Part shown: piece by piece, positions 7,154 to 16,352 of the stretch
How the letters are laid out: every line of letters begins with the position of its first letter
How positions within the stretch are numbered: the first letter of the stretch is position 1
DNA from: Verrucomicrobiaceae bacterium
Lineage (GTDB): Bacteria; Verrucomicrobiota; Verrucomicrobiia; Verrucomicrobiales; Verrucomicrobiaceae
Direction of reading: 5' to 3'
Assembly (NCBI GenBank): GCA_027484445.1
Contig: JAIXSY010000057.1
Coordinates: 29,908 to 93,907 of the forward strand
Length of the DNA stretch: 64,000 bases
Notes under the pieces: generated by a model
What the model was told of the DNA's origin: nothing
Databases searched by the model: none
Seen by the model: only the letters and a program-made list of their open reading frames with translations
Program-made: the position numbers and the translations under genes

Positions 7154-9277
7154 TCAGGTCGGAACTCCAATCAAACCACCTGGCAATCCGCCAAGATCTT
7201 CATCCTCTTGAGAGGTGGACCGATTTTCCGCTGCCTTCGGAATCGGGGGCGGTTGGGGGGGCGGTGGCTTCGAGGTTGGAGGATTCATGATCCTGCCATG
7301 CTCCATGATTTCTTTGATGTGGACGCCATCCAAGGTCTCATACTCCAGAAGAGCCGCTGCAATCGCGTCCAGCTTGTCTTTCTGAGCCAAAAGGATGTCC
7401 TTGGCTTTTTGATAAGCTTCATCAATGAGGCGTTTGACTTCCTCGTCGATCTTTTGAGCGGTCGCACCGCTGTAACCACGGCTTCTGCCCAGGTCTCGCG
7501 CCAAGAATACGGCTTGATCGCCATCGCTGTATTCGACCATGCCCATCTTCTCGCTCATGCCCCATGCACAAACCATGTTGCGCGCGATGTTTGTGGCTTG
7601 GCGGATGTCCCCCATGGCTCCATTGGTGACATCTCCAAACTGAATCTCTTCTGCAACACGTCCACCCATCGCCACGACGAGATCATCGAGAAGCTCGCTT
7701 TTCCGGTGGGTAAACTTGTCCTCTTCCGGCAACCACATCGTGGAGCCAAGGCTAGGTCCGCGAGGAATGATCGTTACCTTGTGAAGAGGTGAGGTGTGTT
7801 CCAGCACTTCGATGAGAATGGCATGACCTGCCTCATGGTAGGCTGTGTTTTCCTTTTCTTTGTCACTGAGAGCCAAGCTGCGACGTTCGCGCCCCCAACG
7901 CACCTTGTCTCGCGCCTCCTCGAGCTCAGCGCTGGTGATGGCCTTGAGATTCCGACGTGCCGCCAAGAGAGCAGCTTCGTTGATCAAGTTGGCCAATTCA
8001 GCCCCCGAAAATCCAGGCGTGCCTCTGGCGATCTTGGAAAGATCAGCGCTCTCACTGAGCTTCACCTTTTTGGAATGCACGCGCAGGATTTCTTCGCGGC
8101 CTTTGACGTCAGGCAGAGACACCGTGACTTGGCGGTCAAAACGGCCTGGGCGCAGCAGAGCTGGGTCGAGGACATCCGGGCGGTTTGTGGCTGCGATGAT
8201 GATGATGCCTTCTTGAGTATCAAAACCATCCATTTCCACCAGGAGCGCATTCAAGGTCTGTTCACGCTCATCATGACCACCGCCCAATCCGTGACCGCGA
8301 TGACGACCGACGGCATCAATTTCATCAATGAAAATCAAGCAAGGAGCATTCTTTTTCCCTTGCTCAAACATGTCGCGCACGCGGCTAGCACCGACCCCGA
8401 CAAACATTTCGACAAAATCAGAGCCGCTGATGCTGAAGAATGGCACATCAGCCTCACCTGCAATCGCGCGAGCAAGGAGCGTTTTACCTGTTCCCGGAGG
8501 ACCATTCATCAAGACTCCTTTGGGAATCTTGCCGCCAAGCCTTTGGAACTTCTTGGGATCTTTGAGAAACTCCACCAACTCTTGCACTTCATCTTTCGCC
8601 TCCTCGACGCCAGCGACATCTTTGAAGGTCACTTTGTTGCGGTCTTGAGAGAGCATCTTCGCTCGGCTTTTGCCAAAATTCAGAGCTCCGCGACCTGCAG
8701 TCTTGATTTGCTGACGAACCAAGAAGTAGATCAACATCAGCACCATGAGGATTGGCAGCATTGAGATCAAAAGTGCTCCCCACTGATCATTCCGATACTG
8801 GGGAATGAGCACCAATCCATGCTTCTTCAACAGATCGTGCAACTCTTCCTTTTGGTACTGAATCGAAACCGGCACGGTAAACTTGACTGAATTCTTTCTT
8901 GGCAAGTTGGCAGGAGCTTCAGCGACGGTGCTGGTATCTTCAGACTTTGGAGGCATTGCGGAAGGGGCGACTTCTTCTCCAGCCTTTGGTGTGCCGGTCT
9001 TCGATCTCAGGACATAACCTTCGATGAATTCTGCGGAAGTCGTATCTTGCTGAACCAGTTTGAGATCTTGATCAGGATCAATGCGGTTGTCGGTGACATA
9101 CTGCACAAATTCACGGTAAGTGATCTCTTGTGCCCTCGTGGCCTCTTTGCCGACCATCAAACCGGAGCCCACCAGCAGCACTACCACAGCCAGGAGCAGA
9201 AAACCCTTCCAGTTAAACTGGGGCTCTTGATTGCGGCGCTGGGGGCCGTCGTTACGCGGAGGTGTATCGTCTGACAT
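7154..9277 (-). CDS. ftsH: ATP-dependent zinc metalloprotease FtsH
   Basis: This 707-residue membrane protease degrades membrane and short-lived cytosolic proteins. TM1 spans residues 25-43 and TM2 169-188, with a periplasmic domain between them. The AAA module has Walker A GPPGTGKT (259-266), Walker B LIFIDEIDA (around 318), the pore motif FVGVG and the second region of homology ATNRPDVLDPALLRPGRFD. The zinc site is HEAGH at 481-485. The periplasmic domain carries a Pro/Ser/Thr-rich insert around residues 95-127 (TPKAGEEVAPSAMPP region), and the C-terminus is a proline-rich tail (KPPPPQPPP). Both are longer than in E. coli FtsH (644 residues). It lies about 100 bases downstream of thiG and leads the genes down to xseA. 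Confidence 0.97.
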   Translation of the reverse strand: MSDDTPPRNDGPQRRNQEPQFNWKGFLLLAVVVLLVGSGLMVGKEATRAQEITYREFVQYVTDNRIDPDQDLKLVQQDTTSAEFIEGYVLRSKTGTPKAGEEVAPSAMPPKSEDTSTVAEAPANLPRKNSVKFTVPVSIQYQKEELHDLLKKHGLVLIPQYRNDQWGALLISMLPILMVLMLIYFLVRQQIKTAGRGALNFGKSRAKMLSQDRNKVTFKDVAGVEEAKDEVQELVEFLKDPKKFQRLGGKIPKGVLMNGPPGTGKTLLARAIAGEADVPFFSISGSDFVEMFVGVGASRVRDMFEQGKKNAPCLIFIDEIDAVGRHRGHGLGGGHDEREQTLNALLVEMDGFDTQEGIIIIAATNRPDVLDPALLRPGRFDRQVTVSLPDVKGREEILRVHSKKVKLSESADLSKIARGTPGFSGAELANLINEAALLAARRNLKAITSAELEEARDKVRWGRERRSLALSDKEKENTAYHEAGHAILIEVLEHTSPLHKVTIIPRGPSLGSTMWLPEEDKFTHRKSELLDDLVVAMGGRVAEEIQFGDVTNGAMGDIRQATNIARNMVCAWGMSEKMGMVEYSDGDQAVFLARDLGRSRGYSGATAQKIDEEVKRLIDEAYQKAKDILLAQKDKLDAIAAALLEYETLDGVHIKEIMEHGRIMNPPTSKPPPPQPPPIPKAAENRSTSQEDEDLGGLPGGLIGVPT

Positions 9278-9309
9278 GTAGGTGAAATGGTGACAAAAAA
9301 GATTACGAC

Positions 9310-9351
9310 AACCGCTTCTATAGGCGGCATTTTCTTTTTGGAAAAGCGGTT
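9310..9351 (-). terminator. Possible terminator hairpin downstream of thiG
   Basis: A perfect 8-base inverted repeat AACCGCTT/AAGCGGTT with a loop of about 26 bases lies between thiG and ftsH. Read on the minus strand it is followed within about 10 bases by CTTTTTT. The long loop weakens the case for an intrinsic terminator. If real, it would separate hemQ-thiG from ftsH. Confidence 0.3.
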
Positions 9352-9376
9352 TCCTCGGCGGGTGGACTAGCGGAGT

Positions 9377-10168
9377 TCAGGTCGAGGATTGGTAAAGAAA
9401 TGTGGTTAAAGGACTCGTCGCGACCGCTTCCTCAGAGCTATCGGCCAGCCCCATTTCGTAGGCGGCTCGCCCTGCTTCGACCGCTGCTTTGAAGGCAACG
9501 GCCATTCGTGAAGGTTCACTGGCGATGGCAATTGCCGTATTCACCAACACTGCGTCTGCTCCCATCTCCAAGGCTTCTGCCGCATGGCTCGGAGCTCCGA
9601 TGCCTGCATCAATGACGACAGGGACCGTCGCCTGGGTGATGATGATTTCGATCTGCTTGCGGGTCGTGATTCCCTGGTGAGAACCAATCGGAGAGCCCAA
9701 CGGCATGACCGTCGCAGTTCCAACATCTTGTAGGCGACGAGCGAGCACAGGGTCGGCATTGATGTAAGGCAAGACGGTAAATCCTTCCTTCACCAAGACT
9801 TCTGCCGCCTTCAGCGTTTCGATGGGGTCAGGGAGCAAGTAGCGAGGATCAGGATGAATTTCCAATTTCACCCAATTCGGCAGACCTGCCGCCACGGCGA
9901 GCCGAGCCAATCGCACCGCCTCGTCCGCATTCATGGCACCGCTCGTGTTCGGCAGCAGAAGCACCTGGGGTGGCACGAAATCCAGGATGTTGGCGAACGG
10001 ATCTCCTTTTCCAGAAAGATCAGCCCGGCGGAGAGCCACGGTGACGATTTCCGAACCTGAGGCCATGATCGCATCGCGCATCAGTTCACCGGAAGCAAAT
10101 TTACCCGTCCCGAGCATCAAGCGGGATTGAAATGTGCGGCCGGCAATGGTGAGAGGCTGATTGAGCAT
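9377..10168 (-). CDS. thiG: Thiazole synthase ThiG
   Basis: This 263-residue TIM-barrel protein is ThiG, which forms the thiazole phosphate ring of thiamine from deoxyxylulose phosphate, ThiS-thiocarboxylate and dehydroglycine or iminoglycine. The visible segments are the opening SRLMLGTGKF, the strand SEIVTVALRR, LPNTSGAMNADEAVRLARLA, WVKLEIHPDPRYLLPD, MPLGSPIGSHQGI, the phosphate-binding loop VVIDAGIGAPSHAAEALEMG and DAVLVNTAIA. It starts 8 bases after the hemQ stop, so the two are very probably co-transcribed. No TPP riboswitch motifs were recognised upstream of the pair. Other thi genes are not in the window. Confidence 0.95.
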   Translation of the reverse strand: MLNQPLTIAGRTFQSRLMLGTGKFASGELMRDAIMASGSEIVTVALRRADLSGKGDPFANILDFVPPQVLLLPNTSGAMNADEAVRLARLAVAAGLPNWVKLEIHPDPRYLLPDPIETLKAAEVLVKEGFTVLPYINADPVLARRLQDVGTATVMPLGSPIGSHQGITTRKQIEIIITQATVPVVIDAGIGAPSHAAEALEMGADAVLVNTAIAIASEPSRMAVAFKAAVEAGRAAYEMGLADSSEEAVATSPLTTFLYQSST

Positions 10169-10175
10169 GTGGCGA

Positions 10176-10988
10176 TTAATTCAGCTGAACACGCTCCAAG
10201 AGCTCGTCGAGGGAAAGTTGAATACCGATGAAGAAATCACCGAACTCCCCGAACTGCGTCGTGACCTCGTCCCAGCGCATCTCATAGACGATGCTTTTGA
10301 TCTGAAAAAGGTCATGGGCGAAAAGGGTCACCCCCCATTCGTGACTGTCCAACCCCGTCGAGCCCGTCACGAGCTGACGCACCTTGCCGGAATACTTGCG
10401 ACCTGTCCTAGCGTGACCACTCATCAGTTCGCGCCGCTTGGTGAAGTCCAGCGCATACCAGTTCGCACCGACATTTCGGCGCTTGCTCATGGGGTAAAAA
10501 CACATTACCTGCCAGTCCGGCATGTTGGGGTAGAGGCGGTCACTGTAATACTTGTCCATGTGCGCCTTCCACTCAGCCAAACGCTTGCTGTGAGCCTCAC
10601 TGCCGACTTCCAGCCCCTCGGTACGATGGATGCGCTCGGAGGCCTCCTCTTCCTTCTCGCTGTATTCGGTCCACTCCGTCATGGAGAGGTAGCTGTAGGT
10701 GGAATTGAGGACATCAGGCCCCAGCGCCAAGCCTAGCATCTTTTCAAAGCGATTCGCATCCTGCAGATCAGGCGTCAGCAGCATAAAGCCAACATCAGTT
10801 TTAGGACTGACCATGCTGAAGCTCAGGAGTTGCGTCTTCGGATGGCTACGGATGCTCTGGACGGTGTCATTCAAGCGGCTGATGCGCTCCTTTTTTTCTT
10901 CAGGAGTCAAAGCGGCCCAGAAGCCGTGGTCAATGTTGTAGAACAAATGCTGAACGATCCAGCCTTCTTGGGGGATGAGAGGAGACAT
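10176..10988 (-). CDS. hemQ: Coproheme decarboxylase HemQ (chlorite dismutase-like)
   Basis: This 270-residue protein belongs to the chlorite dismutase-like superfamily and matches the HemQ/ChdC branch, which decarboxylates coproheme III to heme b with peroxide in the coproporphyrin-dependent pathway. The signature FYPMSKRR carries the catalytic tyrosine (Tyr165). NWYALD follows, and SGHARTGRKYSGKV contains the likely proximal heme-ligand histidine (His192). RQLVTGSTGLDSHEWGVTLF and the closing FGEFGDFFIG are typical. I chose ATG 10988; a TTG at 11009 would add seven proline-rich residues. It heads a two-gene unit with thiG. Its presence suggests that heme is made through coproporphyrin rather than protoporphyrin, but the other heme genes are not in the window. 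Confidence 0.9.
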   Translation of the reverse strand: MSPLIPQEGWIVQHLFYNIDHGFWAALTPEEKKERISRLNDTVQSIRSHPKTQLLSFSMVSPKTDVGFMLLTPDLQDANRFEKMLGLALGPDVLNSTYSYLSMTEWTEYSEKEEEASERIHRTEGLEVGSEAHSKRLAEWKAHMDKYYSDRLYPNMPDWQVMCFYPMSKRRNVGANWYALDFTKRRELMSGHARTGRKYSGKVRQLVTGSTGLDSHEWGVTLFAHDLFQIKSIVYEMRWDEVTTQFGEFGDFFIGIQLSLDELLERVQLN

Positions 10989-11120
10989 GGGGGGCGGTTG
11001 GGTTGGCAAAAAGCAGACCGATGCCGGTGGTCAAGTTCTATCAACCACGGCAAGGCACAGCAAACAACCGCCAACTGAAGCAAAGTGCAACGGCTGGATG
11101 AATTGGCCCTGAAAGCTGGG

Positions 11121-11148
11121 TTGACACCCCCTCCCCGTCGATTATGCA
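11121..11148 (+). promoter_or_regulatory. Candidate sigma-70-type promoter for gap
   Basis: A perfect -35 hexamer TTGACA (11121-11126) is followed after 16 bases by TATGCA (11143-11148), a weak -10. The predicted start would give a leader of roughly 50 bases before the gap ATG at 11207. The spacing and perfect -35 support it; the -10 does not. Confidence 0.45.
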
Positions 11149-11206
11149 TCGAAACCCGGCGCAGTCTCTGCTCCGGCCTGATTCTAACTCCCACCCCCAC
11201 ACATCA

Positions 11207-12256
11207 ATGGTCAAAATCGGCATCAATGGTTTCGGGCGCATCGGTCGCCTCGTGTTTCGTGCAATCTGTGATCAAGGACTCCTTGGCAAAGAAATCCAGG
11301 TCGTCGCCGTCAATGACCTCGTCCCTGCTGACAACCTTGCTTACTTGGTGAAATATGACTCCACCCAGGGCAAGGCCAAGGAAGAAGTCTATTCCAAAAA
11401 GAGCAGCCCTGAGGTGGCTGAAGACGACATCCTCGTGGTGGACGGCAACAAAATCAAATGCCTCGCCGTCAAAGAGGGTCCTGCTGCCCTTCCCTGGAAG
11501 GAACTCGGCGTCGATATCGTCATCGAGTCCACCGGCCTTTTTACCGAGCGCAAGAAGGCCCAGGGCCACATCGACGCAGGTGCGAAGAAGGTCATCATCT
11601 CTGCTCCAGGCAAGGAAGAAGACATCACCGTGGTCATGGGCGTGAACCATGAGAAGTATGATCCCGCCAACCACCATGTGATTTCGAATGCTTCCTGCAC
11701 CACGAACTGCTTGGCACCTCTCGTTCACGTCCTTCTCAAAGAAGGTTTCGGCATCGAAGAAGGCCTGATGACCACCGTTCACTCCTACACCGCCACCCAG
11801 AAAACAGTGGACGGTCCTTCCAAGAAGGATTGGAAAGGCGGCCGCAGCGCAGCCATCAACATCATTCCTTCTACCACCGGTGCAGCCAAAGCAGTGGGCT
11901 TGGCTATCCCAGAAGTGAAAGGCAAGCTCACAGGCATGGCTTTCCGAGTACCAACACCGACCGTCTCTGCGGTTGACCTCACTGTGAAGACCGTGAAAGA
12001 AACCAGCTACGCTGAAATCAGCGCTGCGATGAAGAAGGCCAGCGAGACCTACCTGAAGGGTATCCTTTCCTGGACCAGCGACGAAGTCGTTTCCACGGAC
12101 TTCATCCATGACTCCAGCAGCTCTATCTTCGATGCTGGCAGCGGCATCGAACTCAACAGCAAGTTCTTCAAGTTGGTGAGCTGGTATGACAACGAGTGGG
12201 GCTACAGCAATCGCGTGGTTGACCTCGTCAAATACATCGTCTCCAAGGGCATCTAA
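11207..12256 (+). CDS. gap: Type I glyceraldehyde-3-phosphate dehydrogenase
   Basis: This 349-residue enzyme oxidises and phosphorylates glyceraldehyde 3-phosphate with NAD in glycolysis and gluconeogenesis. The N-terminus MVKIGINGFGRIGR is the Rossmann opening. SNASCTTNCLAP holds the catalytic cysteine, HSYTATQ carries the catalytic histidine, and TTGAAKAVG, FRVPTPTVSAVDL and SWYDNEWGYSNR follow in order. The start at ATG 11207 gives the family N-terminus exactly; an in-frame ATG at 11144 would add an unrelated 21 residues. The gene stands alone, with a candidate promoter upstream and a strong intrinsic terminator downstream, so it is probably monocistronic. Confidence 0.97.
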   Translation: MVKIGINGFGRIGRLVFRAICDQGLLGKEIQVVAVNDLVPADNLAYLVKYDSTQGKAKEEVYSKKSSPEVAEDDILVVDGNKIKCLAVKEGPAALPWKELGVDIVIESTGLFTERKKAQGHIDAGAKKVIISAPGKEEDITVVMGVNHEKYDPANHHVISNASCTTNCLAPLVHVLLKEGFGIEEGLMTTVHSYTATQKTVDGPSKKDWKGGRSAAINIIPSTTGAAKAVGLAIPEVKGKLTGMAFRVPTPTVSAVDLTVKTVKETSYAEISAAMKKASETYLKGILSWTSDEVVSTDFIHDSSSSIFDAGSGIELNSKFFKLVSWYDNEWGYSNRVVDLVKYIVSKGI

Positions 12257-12281
12257 TCGCCTCCAACGACCTTCGTTCAAG

Positions 12282-12313
12282 AAGCCGGTTCCCTTTCGGG
12301 AATCGGCTTTTTC
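12282..12313 (+). terminator. Rho-independent terminator of gap
   Basis: A 12-base stem AAGCCGGTTCCC/GGGAATCGGCTT with one imperfect pair closes on a 4-base TTTC loop and runs directly into TTTTTC. It starts 26 bases after the gap stop codon. This is the clearest intrinsic terminator in the window. Confidence 0.85.
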
Positions 12314-12337
12314 TTGGATTGATCACCTGCGCGGACC

Positions 12338-13792
12338 TCAGGCCATTTTCATCTTCGTGTAGGCATGACCTTCATTCATGTCGATGCGCTCTGGACGACC
12401 TTTGTATTTGTAAACCAGCTTGGTGTGATCGATGCCCATCAGATGAAGGATGGTAGCGTGCAGATCGTGAACATGCATCTTTTGGTCCACGGCACGCAGC
12501 CCCAAATCGTCCGTTGAACCGATGACCTGCCCTCCTTGGATACCACCGCCAGCCATCCACATGGTAAAGCCCGTCGGATTGTGGTCTCGACCATCGCCTT
12601 TTTCACTCATGGGAGTGCGTCCAAATTCACCCCCCCAAATGACCAGCGTTTCGTCGAGCAAGCCACGTGCTCTGAGGTCCGTGAGCAAGGCCGCGACGGG
12701 CTTGTCCGTCTCATAGCAATACTTGGTGTGATTTTCTTCGATCTTGTCATGCGCGTCCCAGCGGCTGCCTGCACCCGAGTAAAGCTGCACAAAACGCACT
12801 CCGCGCTCGACCAGACGGCGCGCCAAAAGGCAATTCCGACCAAATGCAGCCGTTTTGGCGTCATCCAGGCCATAGAGGCGCTTGGTAACTTCAGATTCTT
12901 TTGTCAGATCGACAGCCTCTGGTGCCTCTGACTGCATGCGGAAGGCCAACTCGTACGCTTTGATGCGTGCATCCAGCTGTGTGTTATCGCTGCGCGACTG
13001 CCCGTGCGAACGATTCAGACGATTCAGGAAGGACAGCTTGGCCATCTGGCGATCGTGGGTCACACTTTTGGGAGCATTCAGGTTCGCGATCGGCGTGCCC
13101 TCGGCCTCAAATTCTACACCTTGATACACCGCAGGCATGAAGCCGCTGCCCCAGTTGCGCACGCCATTGACGACCTGCGCGTCGGTATCCTTAATGACCA
13201 CAAAGGCAGGCAAATCTTGGTTCAGCGTGCCCAGACCATAGTTTACCCAGGCTCCCAACGAGGGGCGACCGCCAAAGATGCTACCCGTGTTCATCGAGCA
13301 AACGCCGCCGGCATGGTTGATCCCATCGGAGACACAGGAGCGGATGACGCACAGCTCATCCGCCAGTCGAGCTGTGTGGGGCAGCCAATCGCTGATCCAC
13401 AGGCCACTTTCGCCATGCTGCTTCCACTCACGCTTGTCGGCTAACAGCGGTGCGCGGCTTTCCCCCATCGCTGTAATGACAGTGCCAAAGCTATCCGGCA
13501 ACTGTTGGCCTGCCAGTTTTCGAAGCAGAGGCTTGGGATCAAAGAGGTCGATGTGGCTTGGCCCTCCCTCCATGAAGAGGAAAATGACACTCTTGGCCTT
13601 CCCCGCGCGATGGGCGAGCTTCGACGACATCGGGTTACTGGGTGCTCCCCCAGCATCGCCCAGGGCAGCCATGGCAGGGTCTTCGCCCATCAAGGCAGCC
13701 GCCGCCAAGGCACCAAAACCACCGCCGGCCCGGCGTAGAAAATCGCGACGACGAACCAGAATCTCATGGTGGGGGACAGGGGCAGCGTGCAT
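12338..13792 (-). CDS. DUF1501 secreted protein with Tat signal (alkaline-phosphatase-like fold)
   Basis: This 484-residue member of the DUF1501 family is related to the sulfatase/alkaline phosphatase fold and is abundant in Planctomycetes and Verrucomicrobia. The N-terminus has a twin-arginine signal, RRRDFLRRAGG followed by a hydrophobic alanine-rich stretch, so export through Tat is likely. Family segments include FLFMEGGPSHIDLFDPKP, WGGEFGRTPM and DGRDHNPTGFTMWMAGGG. I chose ATG 13792, which puts the Arg pair near residue 13; an ATG at 13876 would place 28 odd residues before it. Unlike typical DUF1501 genes, no DUF1549/DUF1553 or DUF1800 partner is adjacent. It is about 100 bases downstream of the Wzc-like gene and could be read from the polysaccharide operon. 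Its substrate is unknown. Confidence 0.85.
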   Translation of the reverse strand: MHAAPVPHHEILVRRRDFLRRAGGGFGALAAAALMGEDPAMAALGDAGGAPSNPMSSKLAHRAGKAKSVIFLFMEGGPSHIDLFDPKPLLRKLAGQQLPDSFGTVITAMGESRAPLLADKREWKQHGESGLWISDWLPHTARLADELCVIRSCVSDGINHAGGVCSMNTGSIFGGRPSLGAWVNYGLGTLNQDLPAFVVIKDTDAQVVNGVRNWGSGFMPAVYQGVEFEAEGTPIANLNAPKSVTHDRQMAKLSFLNRLNRSHGQSRSDNTQLDARIKAYELAFRMQSEAPEAVDLTKESEVTKRLYGLDDAKTAAFGRNCLLARRLVERGVRFVQLYSGAGSRWDAHDKIEENHTKYCYETDKPVAALLTDLRARGLLDETLVIWGGEFGRTPMSEKGDGRDHNPTGFTMWMAGGGIQGGQVIGSTDDLGLRAVDQKMHVHDLHATILHLMGIDHTKLVYKYKGRPERIDMNEGHAYTKMKMA

Positions 13793-13889
13793 ACGGCTAC
13801 ATACAGGACGTTTCGCCTGATTCTTGGACAGCTTTTTCACAGAAAAAACGGCCTTCAGTGGCAAAGAGCCACACACAACGGTGTGAATC

Positions 13890-16325
13890 TCAATCCTGGA
13901 CGATCAAACCACGGAAAGCGCTGCTGCTCATCATCGGCTGCAACAAATTCATGGCAGCTCGCAGCTTGGTGGCAGGAACAACGCTTGGGCGATTCACCAG
14001 GATGACGTCCGTGGCCAAAGGCGCCAGAGGAGCCACATCGGCAAAGTTTCGCAAAACCGGCCCCGTGTCCAAAATGATCCAATCGACATGCTGGCGGGCC
14101 CGATCAATCCAAGCACGGTAGCCATCGAGCAGTTCATTGGTCGCATAGGCGGGCAAGTCATGTGCAGGCAGCAGGAAGAGATGCGTGTTGCCATAGCGCA
14201 GTGATTCCATGTCATGTGCCCAGGAGCTGTGATGGCTGGCATGGGGAAACCAGTGGTGCAGCGCGGGGGAGACCGCATTGCACTCCATCATGAAAACGCT
14301 GCGTCCCTGGTGGCAAAAGGCAGCCGCGAGAGCCGAGGCCGCCGCACTTTTGCCCTCTCCCGGCTCCGCACTGGTGATCATGATGATGCCGCCCAGACCG
14401 CTGCGCTTCAGCGCCTGCATTTCCAGGAGTGAGGTGAGCTGCTGAAGAGAGCCCGAAGCGCCCTCTGGCTCTGGCCTGAGCAACTGTCCAAGCATGAGCT
14501 CAGGATGTGCCGCTGGCACCCGAGGCAGGCGTGCGATCACAGGTGCATTGCCCAGGCCAGGTATGGAAAGCTGTGCGGCCGGTGACGGCGGAGTCGCCGA
14601 CATGGGAGAGACAACAGGAGGCGGTGGAGTGGAGGCCCCCAGCGCCAACCGTCCTGACGGCGGAGGCGTGTAGCGTCCAGAGCTAGCGGACATGATGACC
14701 GGGCTTTGACCGACGGGTACGTGCGGCACATCACGAGCAGATGGAATGTTTGCTGAGGGAGAGCCTCCACGACGCATGGGCTTCAAGACATGATCATCGA
14801 GCAACCCCCACCCCACCGGCAGACCGATGCAGATCATGCCCAGCAGCATCAGGCTAGCGAAGGCCGCGATGGGCTTGTTCGGCTTCACTGGATTGTCAGG
14901 CGGACCTGCCACATCTGCGAGACTGAGTGCACCACTTTCCGTGAATTCACCCGTGACCTCTGCCTTGTTGAGGCTGGAGACGATGGTCTGATACATCTGG
15001 CGGTCGGCATTCACCTGATCCAGCAGCAGGTTGTATTCGACATTCTTGCCGCTTTGATCGACCGCCATGCCGCGGGCGCTATCGAGCTGCTTTTGGTAAT
15101 CATCAATCTGCCGCTGTAAGCTGGCCACTTCCGTCTCCTTCATGGTCACGACGGCATCAATCGCGCGGCTCAACGATGCGCGCAGCGTCTCGATCTGCCC
15201 GGTTAGGGCGATCATTTGCGGATGGCGGCGACCGCAGAGAGGTTCCAGAGCGCGGCGTTGAGCCGTTTTGGCGTCCAGTTCCTTGCGACTGAAGGCCACT
15301 TCTGGATTTTCAGCGACAGCACGAACTTCCATCAGATCACGCCCTGCCTGTTGGGTGAAACGAATGGTTTCCAGGTCATTGCGCGCTTGAATGAGTCGCT
15401 GCTGGGCATCGGTAATCGCCGAATTGAACTGCAACATGCGCGCACTGTCCACATTTCGCGCTTCGGTGGAATCGACGAAGTTTTCCACTCGACGGAACTG
15501 AGCCAGCTTCCGCTCACTTTCCTCCAGTCGTGTGCGCAGGGATTCAGCCTTTTTGTTCAAGTAGTCGCGTTCTCCCTGGGTCAGGCCAGATTCCTGAAGA
15601 CCAAAAAAGCGAATGTATTCTCGGGCGAAGGTGTTCGCGAGCAGTGCAGCCGTTTGCGGATCTCCATCACGCGCCAGCACACGCAGGATGTGCGATTCCT
15701 TGAGGGGCTCGACCAAGACAGCGCCTGAGATTTGATCGACAAAGTAGTCTTTTTCCACGGGCGGCGATCCAGCTTTGTAAAGTCCGAGGGCCTTGAGGAT
15801 CTCTGCCTTGCGGCCAGGATGGGCCAGCAGACGATCCAGCCATGCTTTTCGAAGCACCGGATCAAAGCGGTCGAAGAGGAACTCAGCGAAGCGCCTCGAT
15901 TTCAGTTCCGTGAGGTGGTTGTTCACCAGCTGAGGCGCACTGAGCTCGGTGATGCCCTGGCGACCGAGTTCAGGCAGCTTCAGCACATTGCTTTCTCCAA
16001 TGCGCAGCCGCAGCTTGGCCTCGGCTTCATAAACCTTGGCCCCCATGCCCAAAAACCAAAACACCAGAGCCGCAGTGGGCAGCCCGAGCAGCAGACCGAG
16101 CCAGCCGTAGCGCCGGAGGTAACCGAGCATGTCGGAGAGGCTGATGATGGCCTCGCTGAACTGCGGTGCGGGCGTGGAGAGGTAGGGGCTCTGATCGACC
16201 TGGGCGAGAGGTGAAGGCAGAGCAAGAGAGGCCGTCGGCGCATGAGGCACCAGCGCACGCCCCGAGCCCCGAGCACCCGCGAGCGGGCTGGAGGCACGTG
16301 TGTCAATTGCGAGCTGGTAGGCCAT
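13890..16325 (-). CDS. Wzc-like polysaccharide co-polymerase with degenerate kinase domain
   Basis: This 811-residue inner-membrane protein of the Wzz/Wzc class controls polysaccharide chain length and export. A Wzz domain follows the first membrane helix (WLGLLLGLPTAALVFWF, near residue 100). Long coiled coils fill the periplasmic part, a second membrane helix has the proline-rich NPVKPNKP approach (near residue 480), and a proline-rich cytoplasmic linker leads to a MinD-like ATPase domain. Walker A (SAEPGEGKS, 652-660) and Walker B (DWIILDTGP) are present. The Walker A-prime motif, normally hydrophobic-DxD-xR, reads FMMECN, and the protein ends at GLIVQD without the tyrosine-rich tail of BY-kinases. 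It may bind nucleotide but probably does not autophosphorylate a tail. It is the last of six polysaccharide genes. Confidence 0.85.
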   Translation of the reverse strand: MAYQLAIDTRASSPLAGARGSGRALVPHAPTASLALPSPLAQVDQSPYLSTPAPQFSEAIISLSDMLGYLRRYGWLGLLLGLPTAALVFWFLGMGAKVYEAEAKLRLRIGESNVLKLPELGRQGITELSAPQLVNNHLTELKSRRFAEFLFDRFDPVLRKAWLDRLLAHPGRKAEILKALGLYKAGSPPVEKDYFVDQISGAVLVEPLKESHILRVLARDGDPQTAALLANTFAREYIRFFGLQESGLTQGERDYLNKKAESLRTRLEESERKLAQFRRVENFVDSTEARNVDSARMLQFNSAITDAQQRLIQARNDLETIRFTQQAGRDLMEVRAVAENPEVAFSRKELDAKTAQRRALEPLCGRRHPQMIALTGQIETLRASLSRAIDAVVTMKETEVASLQRQIDDYQKQLDSARGMAVDQSGKNVEYNLLLDQVNADRQMYQTIVSSLNKAEVTGEFTESGALSLADVAGPPDNPVKPNKPIAAFASLMLLGMICIGLPVGWGLLDDHVLKPMRRGGSPSANIPSARDVPHVPVGQSPVIMSASSGRYTPPPSGRLALGASTPPPPVVSPMSATPPSPAAQLSIPGLGNAPVIARLPRVPAAHPELMLGQLLRPEPEGASGSLQQLTSLLEMQALKRSGLGGIIMITSAEPGEGKSAAASALAAAFCHQGRSVFMMECNAVSPALHHWFPHASHHSSWAHDMESLRYGNTHLFLLPAHDLPAYATNELLDGYRAWIDRARQHVDWIILDTGPVLRNFADVAPLAPLATDVILVNRPSVVPATKLRAAMNLLQPMMSSSAFRGLIVQD

Positions 16326-16352
16326 GAGAGTCAGGAAAAGGAAGAGACAGTA

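Noticed and set aside
10989..11206. TPP riboswitch upstream of hemQ-thiG
   Set aside because: I looked for the conserved thi-box segments on the minus strand and did not find them.
11204..12280. Long minus-strand open frame of 358 codons over gap
   Set aside because: It is the shadow of a highly biased, strongly expressed gene and has no domain pattern.
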